A stretch of DNA of 64,000 nucleotides, taken from Melampsora larici-populina 98AG31 (lineage: Eukaryota; Basidiomycota; Pucciniomycetes; Pucciniales; Melampsoraceae). The position numbers were made by a program, and so were the translations under genes. The notes under the pieces are model-generated. The model was given only the letters and a program-made list of their open reading frames with translations, was not told the origin of the DNA and did not search any database. Location: contig NW_006768796.1 in NCBI RefSeq assembly GCF_000204055.1, positions 742,084 through 806,083 on the forward strand, read 5' to 3'. Shown here one piece after another: positions 1 through 10,905 of the stretch; the stretch's first letter is position 1, and every line of letters begins with the position of its first letter.

Positions 1-202
1 AAGAACTGGTTTTTGGTCTTGTGTTGCGCCTTCAGACTGTAATGAGGAAGTGCATTGTTAGAAGGATGTACGTTCCAACACAAATAATCGAGACCCAACA
101 ACCCATCAACTTACTAGCGCGGGTTTCTGTGGTTCGACCAAAGGAGTCTGTGAAAAGTCTTGAATGTGATTGCTAGCATTTTGACTCGTCGATTGGACAT
201 GG

Positions 203-851
203 TCACCCGATTGTGAGACTGAGAGTTCTCCATTCAAGATGCTACGGAATCGCACCGTCTTTCAGAGTGTCAAGAAAATAAAGAGCAAGGGAAACGGTTA
301 TTTTCGGTTGTGTAATCTTTTTTAATTGGGGACCACTCACCTTCTTGTTGATTGCAGAGCGGGCTGGGCCATTAGTTGATGCCACCTTGGCGGATACTGT
401 ACGTTTCTTCGAGGCTGTTTTGCTATCGTTGGGAGAAGCACATCTCTTTTTATCAGAGCGGCTTCGTTTGGCAGGAGTAGTTGTCACTAGACTGGTTGAA
501 GAATCCGGCGGGGCTGAGTTTCTTGATTGGTTCACGGCATCATAACTGCCATCACCATTCGGATTACCAAAAACTGTGAATGTGGTCGAAGATACAGAAA
601 CGATGAAAGGAGATAAATTAATGTGTAGAGTAGAAAAGAAATAGTATATAAAAAGGCCCAAAAGAATGAAGGAAACAAGAGTCGTGTAACTCACATTCAG
701 GCTGCACCTCTCTCACCTTCCTCGCCACCTCGTCCTTGTTCGCGCCGGTTTTGATAGGAGTCATTGGGTGATTGATATGCATCCAATCAAGCATCAGCTG
801 CTTGTTCATACCTGGTGCATCTGGGTCAAACATCTTGGAAACTTTGGGCAT
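203..851 (-). CDS. Small unrecognised protein with an N-terminal HeH/SAP-like helix pair
   Basis: I do not recognise this gene. Three exons join in phase: 851-695, 573-341 and 241-203, giving about 142 residues. Both introns begin GTGAGT and end in CAG or TAG. Residues about 17-51 resemble a helix-extended-loop-helix (HeH/LEM/SAP-like) DNA-binding unit: a leucine/tryptophan helix, a His-Pro turn, then the charged helix KDEVARKVREVQP. The rest is low-complexity, rich in Ser, Thr and Lys, with basic patches such as KKRCASPNDSKTASKKR that could act as nuclear localisation signals. A similar helix pattern occurs in the gene at 4959-5894. The start at 851 opens the only frame that runs through the splice. 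The last 13-codon exon is the least certain part. A nuclear DNA- or chromatin-binding role is inference only. Confidence 0.5.
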
Positions 852-1795
852 TTTTAATGCTGATCTAGGGGATTGTCGAAATCAATAACATTGACCAATT
901 ATAAAAAACGGTATGGTGACAAACAAGTCAACTCTTAACCATGGTACGAATGTGTAATGAGTCACCGGTTGTACATCTAATTATCAGTCTTCTAATGGAA
1001 AGAAATCGTCAGTTGACTATAGAAGACGGCGAAAAAAGTCACCATATTGGCAACTCATCAGCGTCGTGGATCGACGTGCTCCGATGACACCTGAAGACAA
1101 TTGCTCGGCATTAAGCGGCCTTTTTCAAATCGCCATCTCTTCTCTTCCATCTGCACCAAACCTCGGCGCCATCCAGTCAAGCCAAAATCAACTGACAGTA
1201 TCATTATCTTATGTATCCTTCTTGTAATTTCATACATGAATTTGTCAACAAATTAATCTAACCGATATTTTCAGATCAAACAAGGGTGATATAAAGAAAT
1301 CGTTGAGTTACAATATGAGTTGTGAAGAACAGTTGAGAAATATATAAAGGTAAAGTACCATAAACAAAGATTGGTCTCAACAATTTTCAGGTTTTTTCAG
1401 ATATATCAAATGAATGTCTAACTTGAAGAAGAGAAGTTTCAAGAGTGACAAATATGGATAGTTGAATCAAGTTAAACTAAACATGTGAGATCTAGGACAA
1501 AAGCTCAATAAACCTCCACTGGTCAACACCACTCAAGGTTCCGTGTGATCATACTCAATACCATGTAAAACAATACAAGCTGAAAACTGTTTACTTTTTT
1601 ACGAGAACTAAGTGAAACAGCAAGACAGAGAAGGAATAGTGTTGAACTTGAAGAAGGCACATGAGGGAGTTGATGTCGTTTTTCAAAAATTTACCTAAGT
1701 TTCAATATTCAGAATCATAAAATCAGAATAAATGAACGTCAAATTCCAAAAAGAAAAACTTACCGATGGTCAAAGCAATAGCGAGAACTTCCAAA
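852..1795. other. Intergenic, no gene seen
   Basis: AT-rich sequence without a convincing reading frame. The part at 1670-1770 partly resembles the end of the neighbouring minus-strand gene, with a similar intron end followed by a similar exon start. It may be an alternative or decayed terminal exon of that gene. Confidence 0.4.
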
Positions 1796-2674
1796 TCAAG
1801 CCTTTCCAGGTTGAGCGGAACCTTGTTCTTCATCCGAAGCTGAAGAAGGTTCCGGGGGGGCTGATTGATGTTTTTGCAAAATGTCCCTAAGTTTCAAAAG
1901 AAGATGATAGTCAGAATATATAAACACAAAGATCTGTAAGAAAACTTACCAATGATAATCTGCCAAGGCCCGAAGGAATGCAACATCTTCAAGAGCGCAA
2001 TCAAACGTCTTTTGTTTCGACCTTAATGCAGTTATAGAACTTCTGAGCTTCTCGTCAAGCTCTGCGCGCTCTTTTTGTGAGACATCGGATTGGCGTAATA
2101 GAAGCTGAATGTGTTCGATCGAACTCTGGCCTTTTTGGAGGTAGACGAGACTATTGTGGACAGCATCTTCGGCATGAGCATGAGCGCCCTCAATCTCGTC
2201 AATCTCACCTTGATTTAAAAATTTGAAGTCCTTGACGAATTTGATGAGACTTTTGCCCGCAAGGCGGTATTTGCCGATCGTCAGATATCCAAGAATAGAG
2301 CGGGTGAATCGTTCAGTGCGATCAAAATCAATATCAGCACTTGAGGCTGCAAGTTTTGGAGATTCTTGAGTTGCAAAGATGGGTCCTCTGAGGGGAATTT
2401 CGCAGTAGTTTAGATCGAGCTGGGATGGAATAGCTAAATGTCTGAGATTTCCGGCTACCATTTCAATGAATATCATCCGAAGAAGCTCGCGATCTTCTTG
2501 CGCAGCTTGCGTAAATTGAAAATGAGGATAAAATGCTAAGATGACTTTGACGATTTCAGTGTTTGTAGCTTGACTTAGGAGGAGGTTAATGTCGATCCGG
2601 GGTTCAGCTCCATCAGGAATATAATTGAGGATAGAAGCAGGTAGGAAAACACGGGTCTGCATATGACGAGACAT
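1796..2674 (-). CDS. Unknown-family protein, paralogue A of a divergent pair
   Basis: Two exons (2674-1950 and 1886-1796) join in phase through a GTAAGT...TTAG intron and give about 271 residues. No known domain is recognised. Features shared with the gene at 3098-3835 are an N-terminal FLP block, an FYPHFQFT block, the motif SSADID, a GKYRLA-x-x-SL/L-KFVKD block, a GEIDEIE block and a C-terminal LRALADYH block. The protein is predicted to be mostly helical and soluble, with no signal peptide or membrane segment. The short second exon adds an acidic, glutamine-rich tail ending PGKA. The pair lies head to head, so a shared promoter is likely. The family is probably lineage-specific. Function is unknown. 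Confidence 0.65.
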
Positions 2675-3097
2675 GATTGTTGGATCACACGGATTTCAAA
2701 AACACCAAAGTTTCTAGAAAATGTGGCCCTACTTCCTATCACTAAAGTAACGGATAGAAAATTTTATTTACACCTCTTTACACATATCTACACGCTTCTT
2801 CTATCTGGACTTTCAAAGTTGCATAAATTCAGCCGACATACCCACTTATGATCAACGGAGATAAGAAGAGAATCTATCTGTTTGACTCTAAGACAATCAA
2901 CACGTTGGGTCGGGCATCACATGACCTTTGAATGCAATAAATGCAGCCTCTTTGAATGGAGTAATTGCACCCAACTTGAGTGGTCTTCTGATCAAACCGG
3001 AGCAGGATTGTATATGCTATCAAAAGCACGGTTTCAACAAGTACAATCACCCAGATTATCACCCGATATATCCCAAAAATCTCTTCGATTCAGCATA
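2675..3097. promoter_or_regulatory. Shared divergent promoter region
   Basis: A stretch of 423 bases separates the start codons of two divergently transcribed paralogues. It contains several AT-rich tracts but no recognised operator. Bidirectional control is inferred from layout only. Confidence 0.35.
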
Positions 3098-3835
3098 ATG
3101 TCAACCACCACTCCAACTCAAAACCACATTTTCTTGCCAAATTATATACTTGAATATGTTGTCGAAGATCAAGATAATCCCAGACTTGATCCTAACCTTT
3201 TCTTAAGCAAAGCTAGTACCTCACAAATTGTGGAAGTGATCATGTCGTTTTATCCTCATCTCCGCTTTACCGAAAATGCAAGACAAGATCACGAATTGAT
3301 CCTCAAGGTTTTTGTCGAGATGGTTGCCCCACGTCTATCAAACATCATCATCCCTTTCAATCGCAACACCGACTATCTTCAAGCTATGCTACGCACCCCA
3401 ATTCACCAACTGCAACCGTTGGCCAGATCGGTGAACTCCAGCGCAGATATCGACACTAGAAGGATCGAGCGCTTCGAAGTTTTCTGTCTTCCAAACCTCA
3501 AGACTGGTCGGTACCGCCTTGCTGCCGATGATCTCAAGAATTTTGTCAAGGATTATAAACACCTCCAGCAAGTAGAGATCGATGAAATTGTATTTCTTCA
3601 AGATGATGCTCAAGATCTCATTCACGATGTTACATCTAACCTTCAAAGAACCCACGATTCAATTGAGATTATTCAGCTTCAGCTACGCAATCCCAACCTC
3701 TCACCAACCGAGCGCCAAGACCTTGAGGAGCGGTCAAAATCTGCGAACCCATTGTTAATTTCCCATCAGAGGGCGTTCGATGATGCTATCAAGGATGCTG
3801 CTCTTCTTCACGCCTTGGCAAGATATCATATGTGA
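3098..3835 (+). CDS. Unknown-family protein, paralogue B of a divergent pair
   Basis: A single exon of 245 codons starts at the ATG at 3098. The frame is open upstream of it, but homology to paralogue A begins only at this Met. It matches the gene at 1796-2674 along its length: NHIFLPNYILEYV, SFYPHLRFT, SSADID, TGRYRLA, NFVKDYKHL, EIDEI and LLHALARYH. Its stop overlaps a GTGAGT at exactly the point where paralogue A has its last intron. The ancestral gene therefore probably had a second exon that this copy has lost, or that is still spliced on. No domain is recognised. Helical, soluble, no signal peptide. Confidence 0.65.
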   Translation: MSTTTPTQNHIFLPNYILEYVVEDQDNPRLDPNLFLSKASTSQIVEVIMSFYPHLRFTENARQDHELILKVFVEMVAPRLSNIIIPFNRNTDYLQAMLRTPIHQLQPLARSVNSSADIDTRRIERFEVFCLPNLKTGRYRLAADDLKNFVKDYKHLQQVEIDEIVFLQDDAQDLIHDVTSNLQRTHDSIEIIQLQLRNPNLSPTERQDLEERSKSANPLLISHQRAFDDAIKDAALLHALARYHM

Positions 3836-4958
3836 GTTCTGAGATTACAAGTTCTTGTTTGAAGGCGCTTTTCATTGATGTATCAATAAATTGGTTAGCA
3901 ATATCCGCGATAAACATAGTGCTGGTCCTTCAAATTAGTCTCACTCAAGATTGATTTATGTCGAATACTTCAAGCATCAATTGCTACATCAAATTTTCTT
4001 CATTCAGACTTCACTCATCACGAGTAGGGATATACATACCTGTTGATTTCACCAAATCGACCCAGATTGTGAGATGTGTTGAACTTCTTGATCTTAACAT
4101 CCGTGTATCGCTATCACTGCAGTTGTTGTCTTGTGCGCCACTATAGTTGACTCACATGTAATAGAACCTGGTAATCTATCATGAATTGTTTGTCTACAAT
4201 AATGATATTATATCCTGAAGGTGGCCTTTTACATTTTTTTGATACTTTCCACACTTGTATATCTGACATTCAAGGAATGAAATTGACCCATTTCTTTTTC
4301 TAAGCGCGAGGCTGTAAGAGCCTGTTGAGTATCATAATATGGTGATAATGCCTTATGGCTTAACTAACATCACCATGAATTCAATCAGAATCCAAGGTCT
4401 TCAGATCCAAAGCCTTCAACTTGGACCTTGAAATGTTCTAATAAAGAGGATATCAGAAAGATTCTGATTGGATACACTTTTGGGAAATCGCGCAAGTAAT
4501 TGACAGCGAGAAAAGACTTCATTTCAGATATGTAACGATGTCTAACTTGAGGTCATTCCATGAGAACACAATATCCGAAATCAGAAAGAGAGGAAAAGAT
4601 AGCCACAAGAATATGATTATTTTCTCTTGAAGTGTTTTGATATGTTTGTGTAGACTACATGGGACTACATAGAGAAGCCAGTCTTAGATAGAAAGCATAC
4701 AAGTACAACAATACAAAAATAAGAAAGAAATGATACCATCCACAAAAGTTTGAGTTTAAATGAAAATGAAAACCATTAATAGTAGACGCTGGATGTACGT
4801 TTGAATCTTGAAAGACTTCATCACAACCTGGATAGAGAAGCATGAAGATGTGCGCATAGATTATTTTGTACATGAGAGAAAATCAGTCGATCAAGTTACT
4901 TTGACTTGGAAAGGAAGAAATGAAATTGAAAATTTACAATCTGTGTATTCCTTTACGC
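3836..4958. other. Intergenic, no gene seen
   Basis: AT-rich sequence with only short unsupported reading frames on both strands. No repeat or RNA gene was recognised. Confidence 0.4.
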
Positions 4959-5894
4959 TTACACATCCTTGCTGGAGCCCTCTGCCACAAGGTCCTTGTT
5001 GATCCAATAGTGATAACCCGGAACTAGTTGTTCGTCGTCTGATTTTGGGGATTCATCCAACATGAATTTTTGGTATAAGCAGATATAATTGGGTAGTCGT
5101 AATACTGGTATATTTAAAAACAATTCAGGGTGGTAGCATTGAAGATGATATCGAATCGTTTGGATGCCGAGTTTTGGTACAAATTTGGAACGGACACAGC
5201 GTGGTTGCTTTGTAAACTCAGAAGGTGGAAGTTGAAGATTGGGATTTACGTAATGTTTATAAAGAACAAGCACTTCATCCTTGAGTGCGACTTTAGAGAC
5301 TTTGACATGGGGGTTAAGCTTCTCGATAGTATTGACAAGCATGGGGATCGCGGTTCTACGGTTAAGTGGATCATAATCGTCGGCTGATTCATCGTCAGTG
5401 TCCATGGAGTCGTTGGTGGGTGGTGGTGGTGCACAGAAAGGTAGTAACTTGGGTAGGACATCTGTTTTGAACTTGTCAATCAAGGTGTCCTTCTTCAAGC
5501 TTGGCCGAGCACTAGTATTGGGATCAAAATGATGCATAATTTCGTAATATCTGAGTTTTATAAGTTTGTAAGTTCTGTTCGTCTCCCAATCGTGTTTCAA
5601 GAATGGTTGCAAGTCCGGATGAAGTGATTGGATTTTAGGGTACAAGGGATGCTTCGTGAGATCGGACGCGTCAGAGGGATCAGAGGGCGCATTAGGATTG
5701 CTGAATTTAGCAGTTGGTGATGCTGCAGATTGTTGATGTCCCGGAAACGATCCTTTCGGTGAGGTGATCTCGCCTCGAGCTGATGCTAAGTTCACATTGG
5801 GCTTGCCCTGGGCCTCGTTACTTGCTGTTCTGCTCAGCTTGAGTTTACTAGATCTCGTCGAAGATTGTTGTGGTTTGCTTCCGTTCCCTGACAT
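4959..5894 (-). CDS. Unrecognised protein with repeated HeH/SAP-like segments
   Basis: A 311-codon open frame. The start MSGNGSKP at 5894 is preferred because the upstream extension is hydrophobic and atypical. Residues 1-80 are low-complexity and rich in Ser, Thr and Lys. Around residues 110-150, 185-217 and 246-280 there are three degenerate units: a Leu/Ile helix, then a His/Asn-Pro turn and a Lys-rich second helix. Examples are LIKLRYYEIMHHFDP followed by LKKDTLIDKF, and IEKLNPHVKV followed by LKDEVLVLYKHYV. The layout resembles the helix-extended-loop-helix domain of inner-nuclear-membrane Src1/Heh1 and SAP-type DNA-binding proteins. An acidic linker (MDTDDESADDYDP) separates units 1 and 2. 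No membrane segment is seen. Nuclear DNA binding is inference. The unit in the gene at 203-851 looks related. Confidence 0.6.
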   Translation of the reverse strand: MSGNGSKPQQSSTRSSKLKLSRTASNEAQGKPNVNLASARGEITSPKGSFPGHQQSAASPTAKFSNPNAPSDPSDASDLTKHPLYPKIQSLHPDLQPFLKHDWETNRTYKLIKLRYYEIMHHFDPNTSARPSLKKDTLIDKFKTDVLPKLLPFCAPPPPTNDSMDTDDESADDYDPLNRRTAIPMLVNTIEKLNPHVKVSKVALKDEVLVLYKHYVNPNLQLPPSEFTKQPRCVRSKFVPKLGIQTIRYHLQCYHPELFLNIPVLRLPNYICLYQKFMLDESPKSDDEQLVPGYHYWINKDLVAEGSSKDV

Positions 5895-6624
5895 CTTAGA
5901 TCGGAGGAAAATCTTGACAAATTGATCTATTACATAGATGACAAACCGATATGTTGAAAACGTCAAGAAATTAGTGTACTTCTTATTATAATACAACCTG
6001 AGGCAAGAAAATGAGCTTACTGAATGTACTGTATACTTTATCGGCACCTCTGATCAGTAGATATATTTAGTGCAAGTAACAACTATCAGCTTGTAAAACG
6101 ATGAGATTTATAAGAAGTTATAAGGGGGTAATGCTATAAGATGGCCGTAAAGCAAAATAAGTGAAAATTGACCAAACGAAACGATGATGTTTGGGGGCAA
6201 TTTTCAGCAGTCTTTATGGAAGGATATGTATTTATGACCGTTGAGGCCATTCAATGCATGAAAGCAGTATTTGGAGGAAATTCCCGTAGCGGGGATCACA
6301 TTTGTCTTATTTGGATTCATCGAAAGGGTGTCAATCTGATCCCCACTACAGTATAATGTAGTTATCATCAGTTGAATTCGTTGCGTTGATTTTTATTACT
6401 CAATCTCCGAAATTGTAGGCAAGTTATCACAAAGGATGTGAAGGAAAACGAGTCAAAGATTGTTAGAATCCTCCGAGCAACAAATCATGCAGCTGCGGCA
6501 AGGCAACGGAAAAGATAATTCCTAGTATATTTCTTTTCCCTTTGGAAAATATTAATTTTCGCGTAGTGTATTTCTCTGTTATCACAAAGTGGTCAGCAAG
6601 TGCCCTTGTGCTGGTTCCTTTGAA

Positions 6625-6720
6625 GAAGGCAGTCTTTAGGCAACTTCTACTATATTACACGTAGTAGATTATCCCTTCTTAGGTGTTGTAAAGCTCTTGT
6701 TGAGCTTTAAATACTACACC
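6625..6720. repeat. Dispersed repeat copy
   Basis: The block with GGCAGTCTT, then CAACTTCTACTA, TAGTAGATTATC and a CTTGTTGAG segment recurs at about 15578-15690 with the same order and spacing. It is probably a short interspersed or MITE-like relic. Its ends are not resolved. Confidence 0.4.
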
Positions 6721-7723
6721 GTTTTGAGAACTATTGGTAACTTTCAAGGTGATGGGTGTCGCCCAGTTTTAACTACAGTTTAATTTTTAGTCCAAAACTC
6801 AGTTTTTTTCAATGTCACAGGCCTAAACCTTGTTTTGGCTCCTGCAATATGCTTTTTTCTCACGGTGGGCATGGTCAAAAAAGAGTTTTTTTTTAGTTTT
6901 TGCCAGTTTTGGACTAACTCTCAACACAACACAAGAGAAAAATAAGTTACTGTTAGTTCTCAAAACGACTGTAATAGCAAATCACTGGATTGATCAATCT
7001 GATCAATATCAAAGCTTGGCTTCCTGACCGTCCAATATCACATCACCACCTCACCACATAATCAACCATCTATTCTGATCCACTTGATATCTTCACTCAG
7101 TCAGTCAAATATGAAGGCAACATTGATAAATCATCTTGAGGGTAGAGGGTCCCAATTGAGGAACTTGTCCTAGCGGACTTCTAGCTACTGTTAAAACTTT
7201 CAGAGAGTCTCATCATTCAGTAGGAAGGTGATTGAATGCCTTTCAACCCTGCGTGACAAGGTTATAACAGTTTTTTAAAGCAAATTGATCCTTGTATCTA
7301 AGGCTCTACAAAGGTCTTTCAGTGAAATCAAAATGAAAAATATTTGGTGAATTTTCTTTAGAACATTAAGACAGTCATTTAAAAGGTACAGATAATATGA
7401 TAATACCTCAAAAATGAGGTGCTGAGATGGTAGTGGACAATGGCAAGTTTTGATTTTGATCAATCTGGTGATTTGGCATTAAGCTATTCCCCAATCTTGC
7501 ACAACTTGTTTTTGGAAAACTCATTGCCTTTCAAAAAAAACAGCCAGTTTTCAAAAAGAAACTGAGTGACTTTTCAAAAAACTTGGCAGCCTTTTGAAAA
7601 AACTTTGTCACTTTGTGAAAAGACTGGAGGTTTTTTTTCTCCAAAGTCATCAATTATGCATCAGGCTGTAGTTTGATTTGGTGTGAGGTTAGGACTCAGA
7701 GCTACTCAGAATTAGCTAATGCC

Positions 7724-7762
7724 TTGGTAGGCTGGGATAACTTTGCCCCAGCCTACCAATTT
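7724..7762. repeat. Short perfect inverted repeat
   Basis: TGGTAGGCTGGG and CCCAGCCTACCA are separated by about 10 bases and can form a 12-bp hairpin. It could be a MITE fragment or the junction of two element ends. Confidence 0.45.
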
Positions 7763-8769
7763 TTTGTCACAGAGTTAACTAAAGATTTGTTGAAATTTGA
7801 CCATTGTGGAAATTTTGAGATTGGTAAGTTAAATACTTAGGTATTCCCGCGAGTTAACCCAACAATTGTGGATGCTCTAAGCAATAAGAATTACCTATAA
7901 TCTAGATAGTAAAATTAAACCCTAACCCAAGGACAATAAAACCTAAGCACCAATGTCAGCCCTCAAGCTTTCGCGGAGCGAAAGCCAGAAGAGCTTCAAA
8001 ATAAAAATATACTAGCCCAATCAGCGGCGGGCGCCGCACAGCTCTTGCTCTACCACTTGAACACCTCCTGATCTTTGGTACATTGTAACAAGCCCCACAT
8101 GTACCATACATTGTCAGTTTGTATGATTGATCTTTCAGCCGTTGAAAGTAGTAGCTGCATGATTACCTTGCATGTGTTTTCTTTGACTTCTTTGTGATAG
8201 CATTTCCTTTGACCACTCCTTGATCCTCAAACATGGACTCTAAACTTTCAAATTTTTATCTCATGGACTCCCATTTACTGGAACATTTTTACCAGTTCAA
8301 ACCCACTCAGGGACACTTTATTTTCACAGACTCATGACTTCCAAGAACAATAATCTGATATAAGACATCCAGAATATCAGTACAAGTGTTGTGGAAAATG
8401 TGATGGATCTGTGGGGCAATTTCAAACTGGCTGGACTTCTTCCATAAACTTGTCATGGTCTCATATGCCTAACTCTCCAATTCTTGGTGCTCCTTTGCCC
8501 CCTTGTCTTGGTTCTTGTTAGCTTTTGGTCTAGAATTTTGCCCATCATACCTTGAAAGTTTAGAAATACATAAGAACCAGCAAATCAGTTTGAAATCCAC
8601 TCAACCCAAGTGGAATAGGATTTCAATGATTTGGATAATTTTCAGATATAGTGCAAAGCAAGATTCAAACAGTACAAGGGCTATGAATGTTTCTGTATCA
8701 GGATGAATCAAAACAAAAAGGCAATTGATGACTGATATTCATTCAACAGTCCTCCATTTTAGACCACTT

Positions 8770-9087
8770 CTACAGGAAGTAAAGATGAAGTATGGAAAAC
8801 GGAAGATGAGGAAGACCCATGAGCAACAAAATGGCCCATATGTACAATTCCAATGCAAACATAACAAACTTTAATTTGCTGAGGTCAAGTTGATCTTGAG
8901 GTTTAGTCTTGAGAAACTTGAGCATGTTGACTGCATCATCTGTGGGCTTCCCTTTGCCATAAGTCTTTAACACAAATCTTTGGACATCTGGTTGAGTGTA
9001 TCCAACTTGTAACTGGTTGGACCATGAGGACAAAGTCAGACTGAGGTTCATCCAGACAATGTGATATAACACACTCATCTGGATCAA
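8770..9087 (-). pseudogene. Possible gene fragment, unrecognised
   Basis: A 105-codon frame whose middle part (PDVQRFVLKTYGKGKPTDDA) looks like real protein, flanked by less convincing sequence. No family is recognised. It stands alone in gene-poor DNA and may be a decayed exon. Confidence 0.2.
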
Positions 9088-10196
9088 CTACCAGACTGCT
9101 GATTCCATATCAAGGTTGAACTTCCTTTGACAATGTGCTTACATAATGCCAGTCTGGGAACCTTAGAAGACACATCCTTCTTCTTCTAAAAAAATTGAAC
9201 AGGAAAGGCTTTGGTCAAGAGTATTACTATCAGGTTATACCATGTCAAGAAGAGGCTCTGACCTGCAATTCCATGACAAAGTCTTGACCTGCTTCTGGAA
9301 GGTCAGAGGACTGATTCCTGGGCTTGAAGTTCATCATCACAATCAATGAAGTTGTTAAAAGAAAAAGACATATTTTCTTCAAAATTCAATGTTTTCATAT
9401 CTATAAAAGCTGTGCAATCAATGGTTTGGCCATTCTGGTGCCCGGGTGACATTGATATCAGTTGTTGAACATATGAAAACTACCCATTTCTCTTGTATAA
9501 ATTTTTATGGTGCAGAAATTTCAAAGGAATTTACTTTGCAGTTGTACAATAATTGAAACAAACTCATCTTCATTGAAGTTGTCAATATCTTTAGATTGGG
9601 AGGTCCAAGCTGGCCTGCACTCAGGAGGTTGACATCAAAAGAAAACAAAAGTTAATAAGATTTGAGACTCTTTGGAAATTATAATGATTCAAACCCCAAT
9701 GAAGATACAAAATATTTGTTTTTTTAACGTATTATGAATGTATTTCAAGGTGTGTACATATCAGAATGAAGTGAGAGGCAAAGATTCCTTCTTACTTTTG
9801 GAGTTCAATAGAATTTTTCCAAATCATCAAAGAAAGTTCTTTTCAAGTAGCTAAAGATCATCTTCATAATTGAAGATTGTTTGATCTACAATAACCTAGA
9901 TTGGAGTTGACTATGAGTTTTGTTTTATTTAAACAAAGAATATCATTTTATTGTGCAATTGTGATGATGATGAAGAAGAGCAAGAGGTGGATTTGAGGGA
10001 GATTTGTAACTCAATTTGGTAATGATAATGCAGTACAACTTTCAGCTTTGTTGAAGAAGTTTTTGAGAGATCCACCTGGTCCTTTATGAATGTTCTGAGT
10101 TCATCATCTTTTTATTGCTCCTCAACGTAAAAATTCCAAATCCAGATCCCTAGAATCTATTGACTATAACAAAAAAAAGCTGATATTTTTGACCGA

Positions 10197-10905
10197 TTAA
10201 TTGTGTTTACGTCCCAGAAAGGGACTTGTTCTGGACCGTGATATCGGGAAGCTTATGGAGTCAAAAACACACATCAGCAAGAACAGAGTAATGGAAGATA
10301 TTACACATTTTGACCTCAAAAATGAAACCCAGTACCAATCAAAACTAATCCACACCTTACTGAAAGCACAGTTTTGATATTGGAGTGAATCAGCACTTTG
10401 TCCCTCTCTACATTTTGTTGACCTATACGACCAAGGCGAGGTTAGACAGTTCTTCATTGGGCGAAGGGAAGTGGTTGCGACGATCTTCTGTATGATAGAA
10501 TGTTGTGTATGTTGGGAAAAACGATAGGGTAGGATTGTTAGGAGTCTTTCCCGGTACAATTGATACCAAGAGTGAAAAGATATAAAATCTTACCAATTCC
10601 ACCCGACTGAGACCTTGACTTCGAAATTGAAACAGTGGTGATCTAGATAAATCCAGACCTAAAAATTAAATCCACTTGAGAAATCACGGGCGATCAATAT
10701 TATGTCCCTCATTACCAATAAATCAGGCTGTACAGCCAGTAAAATCAATGAGCAGGGTGTTATGGCCGTACTTGTGGGGTTGAAGAATCAGGCAAAGATG
10801 TGAAGTAAGACCATAGGACGTAGAGCGAAAGAAGCCCAGCAAGTGAGGAGACAAAGAGCTCCGGAGCATCAAAAGACTCCAAACCCAAAGATCCAGAAAC
10901 CAAAA
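10197..10905 (-). CDS. Possible small multi-exon gene, unrecognised
   Basis: Several short protein-like segments lie in order on the minus strand. They include SRSPLFQFRSQGLSR near 10600-10660, DRRNHFPSPNEELSNLAL near 10440-10500 and ERDKVLIHSNIKTVLS near 10365-10415. The last ends at a GTAAGG donor. A CTAAC branch-like site followed by TATAG separates the last two, which are in different phases. No family is recognised, and the model could equally be a decayed gene. Confidence 0.25.

Larger units (their letters stand above)
5895..8769. other. Gene-poor AT-rich stretch
   Basis: No supported gene. It contains homopolymer-rich DNA with repeated TTTTCAAAAA runs near 7510-7640, a hairpin at 7724-7762 and a dispersed repeat near 6625-6720. 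Short frames here lack protein-like composition. Confidence 0.4.
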
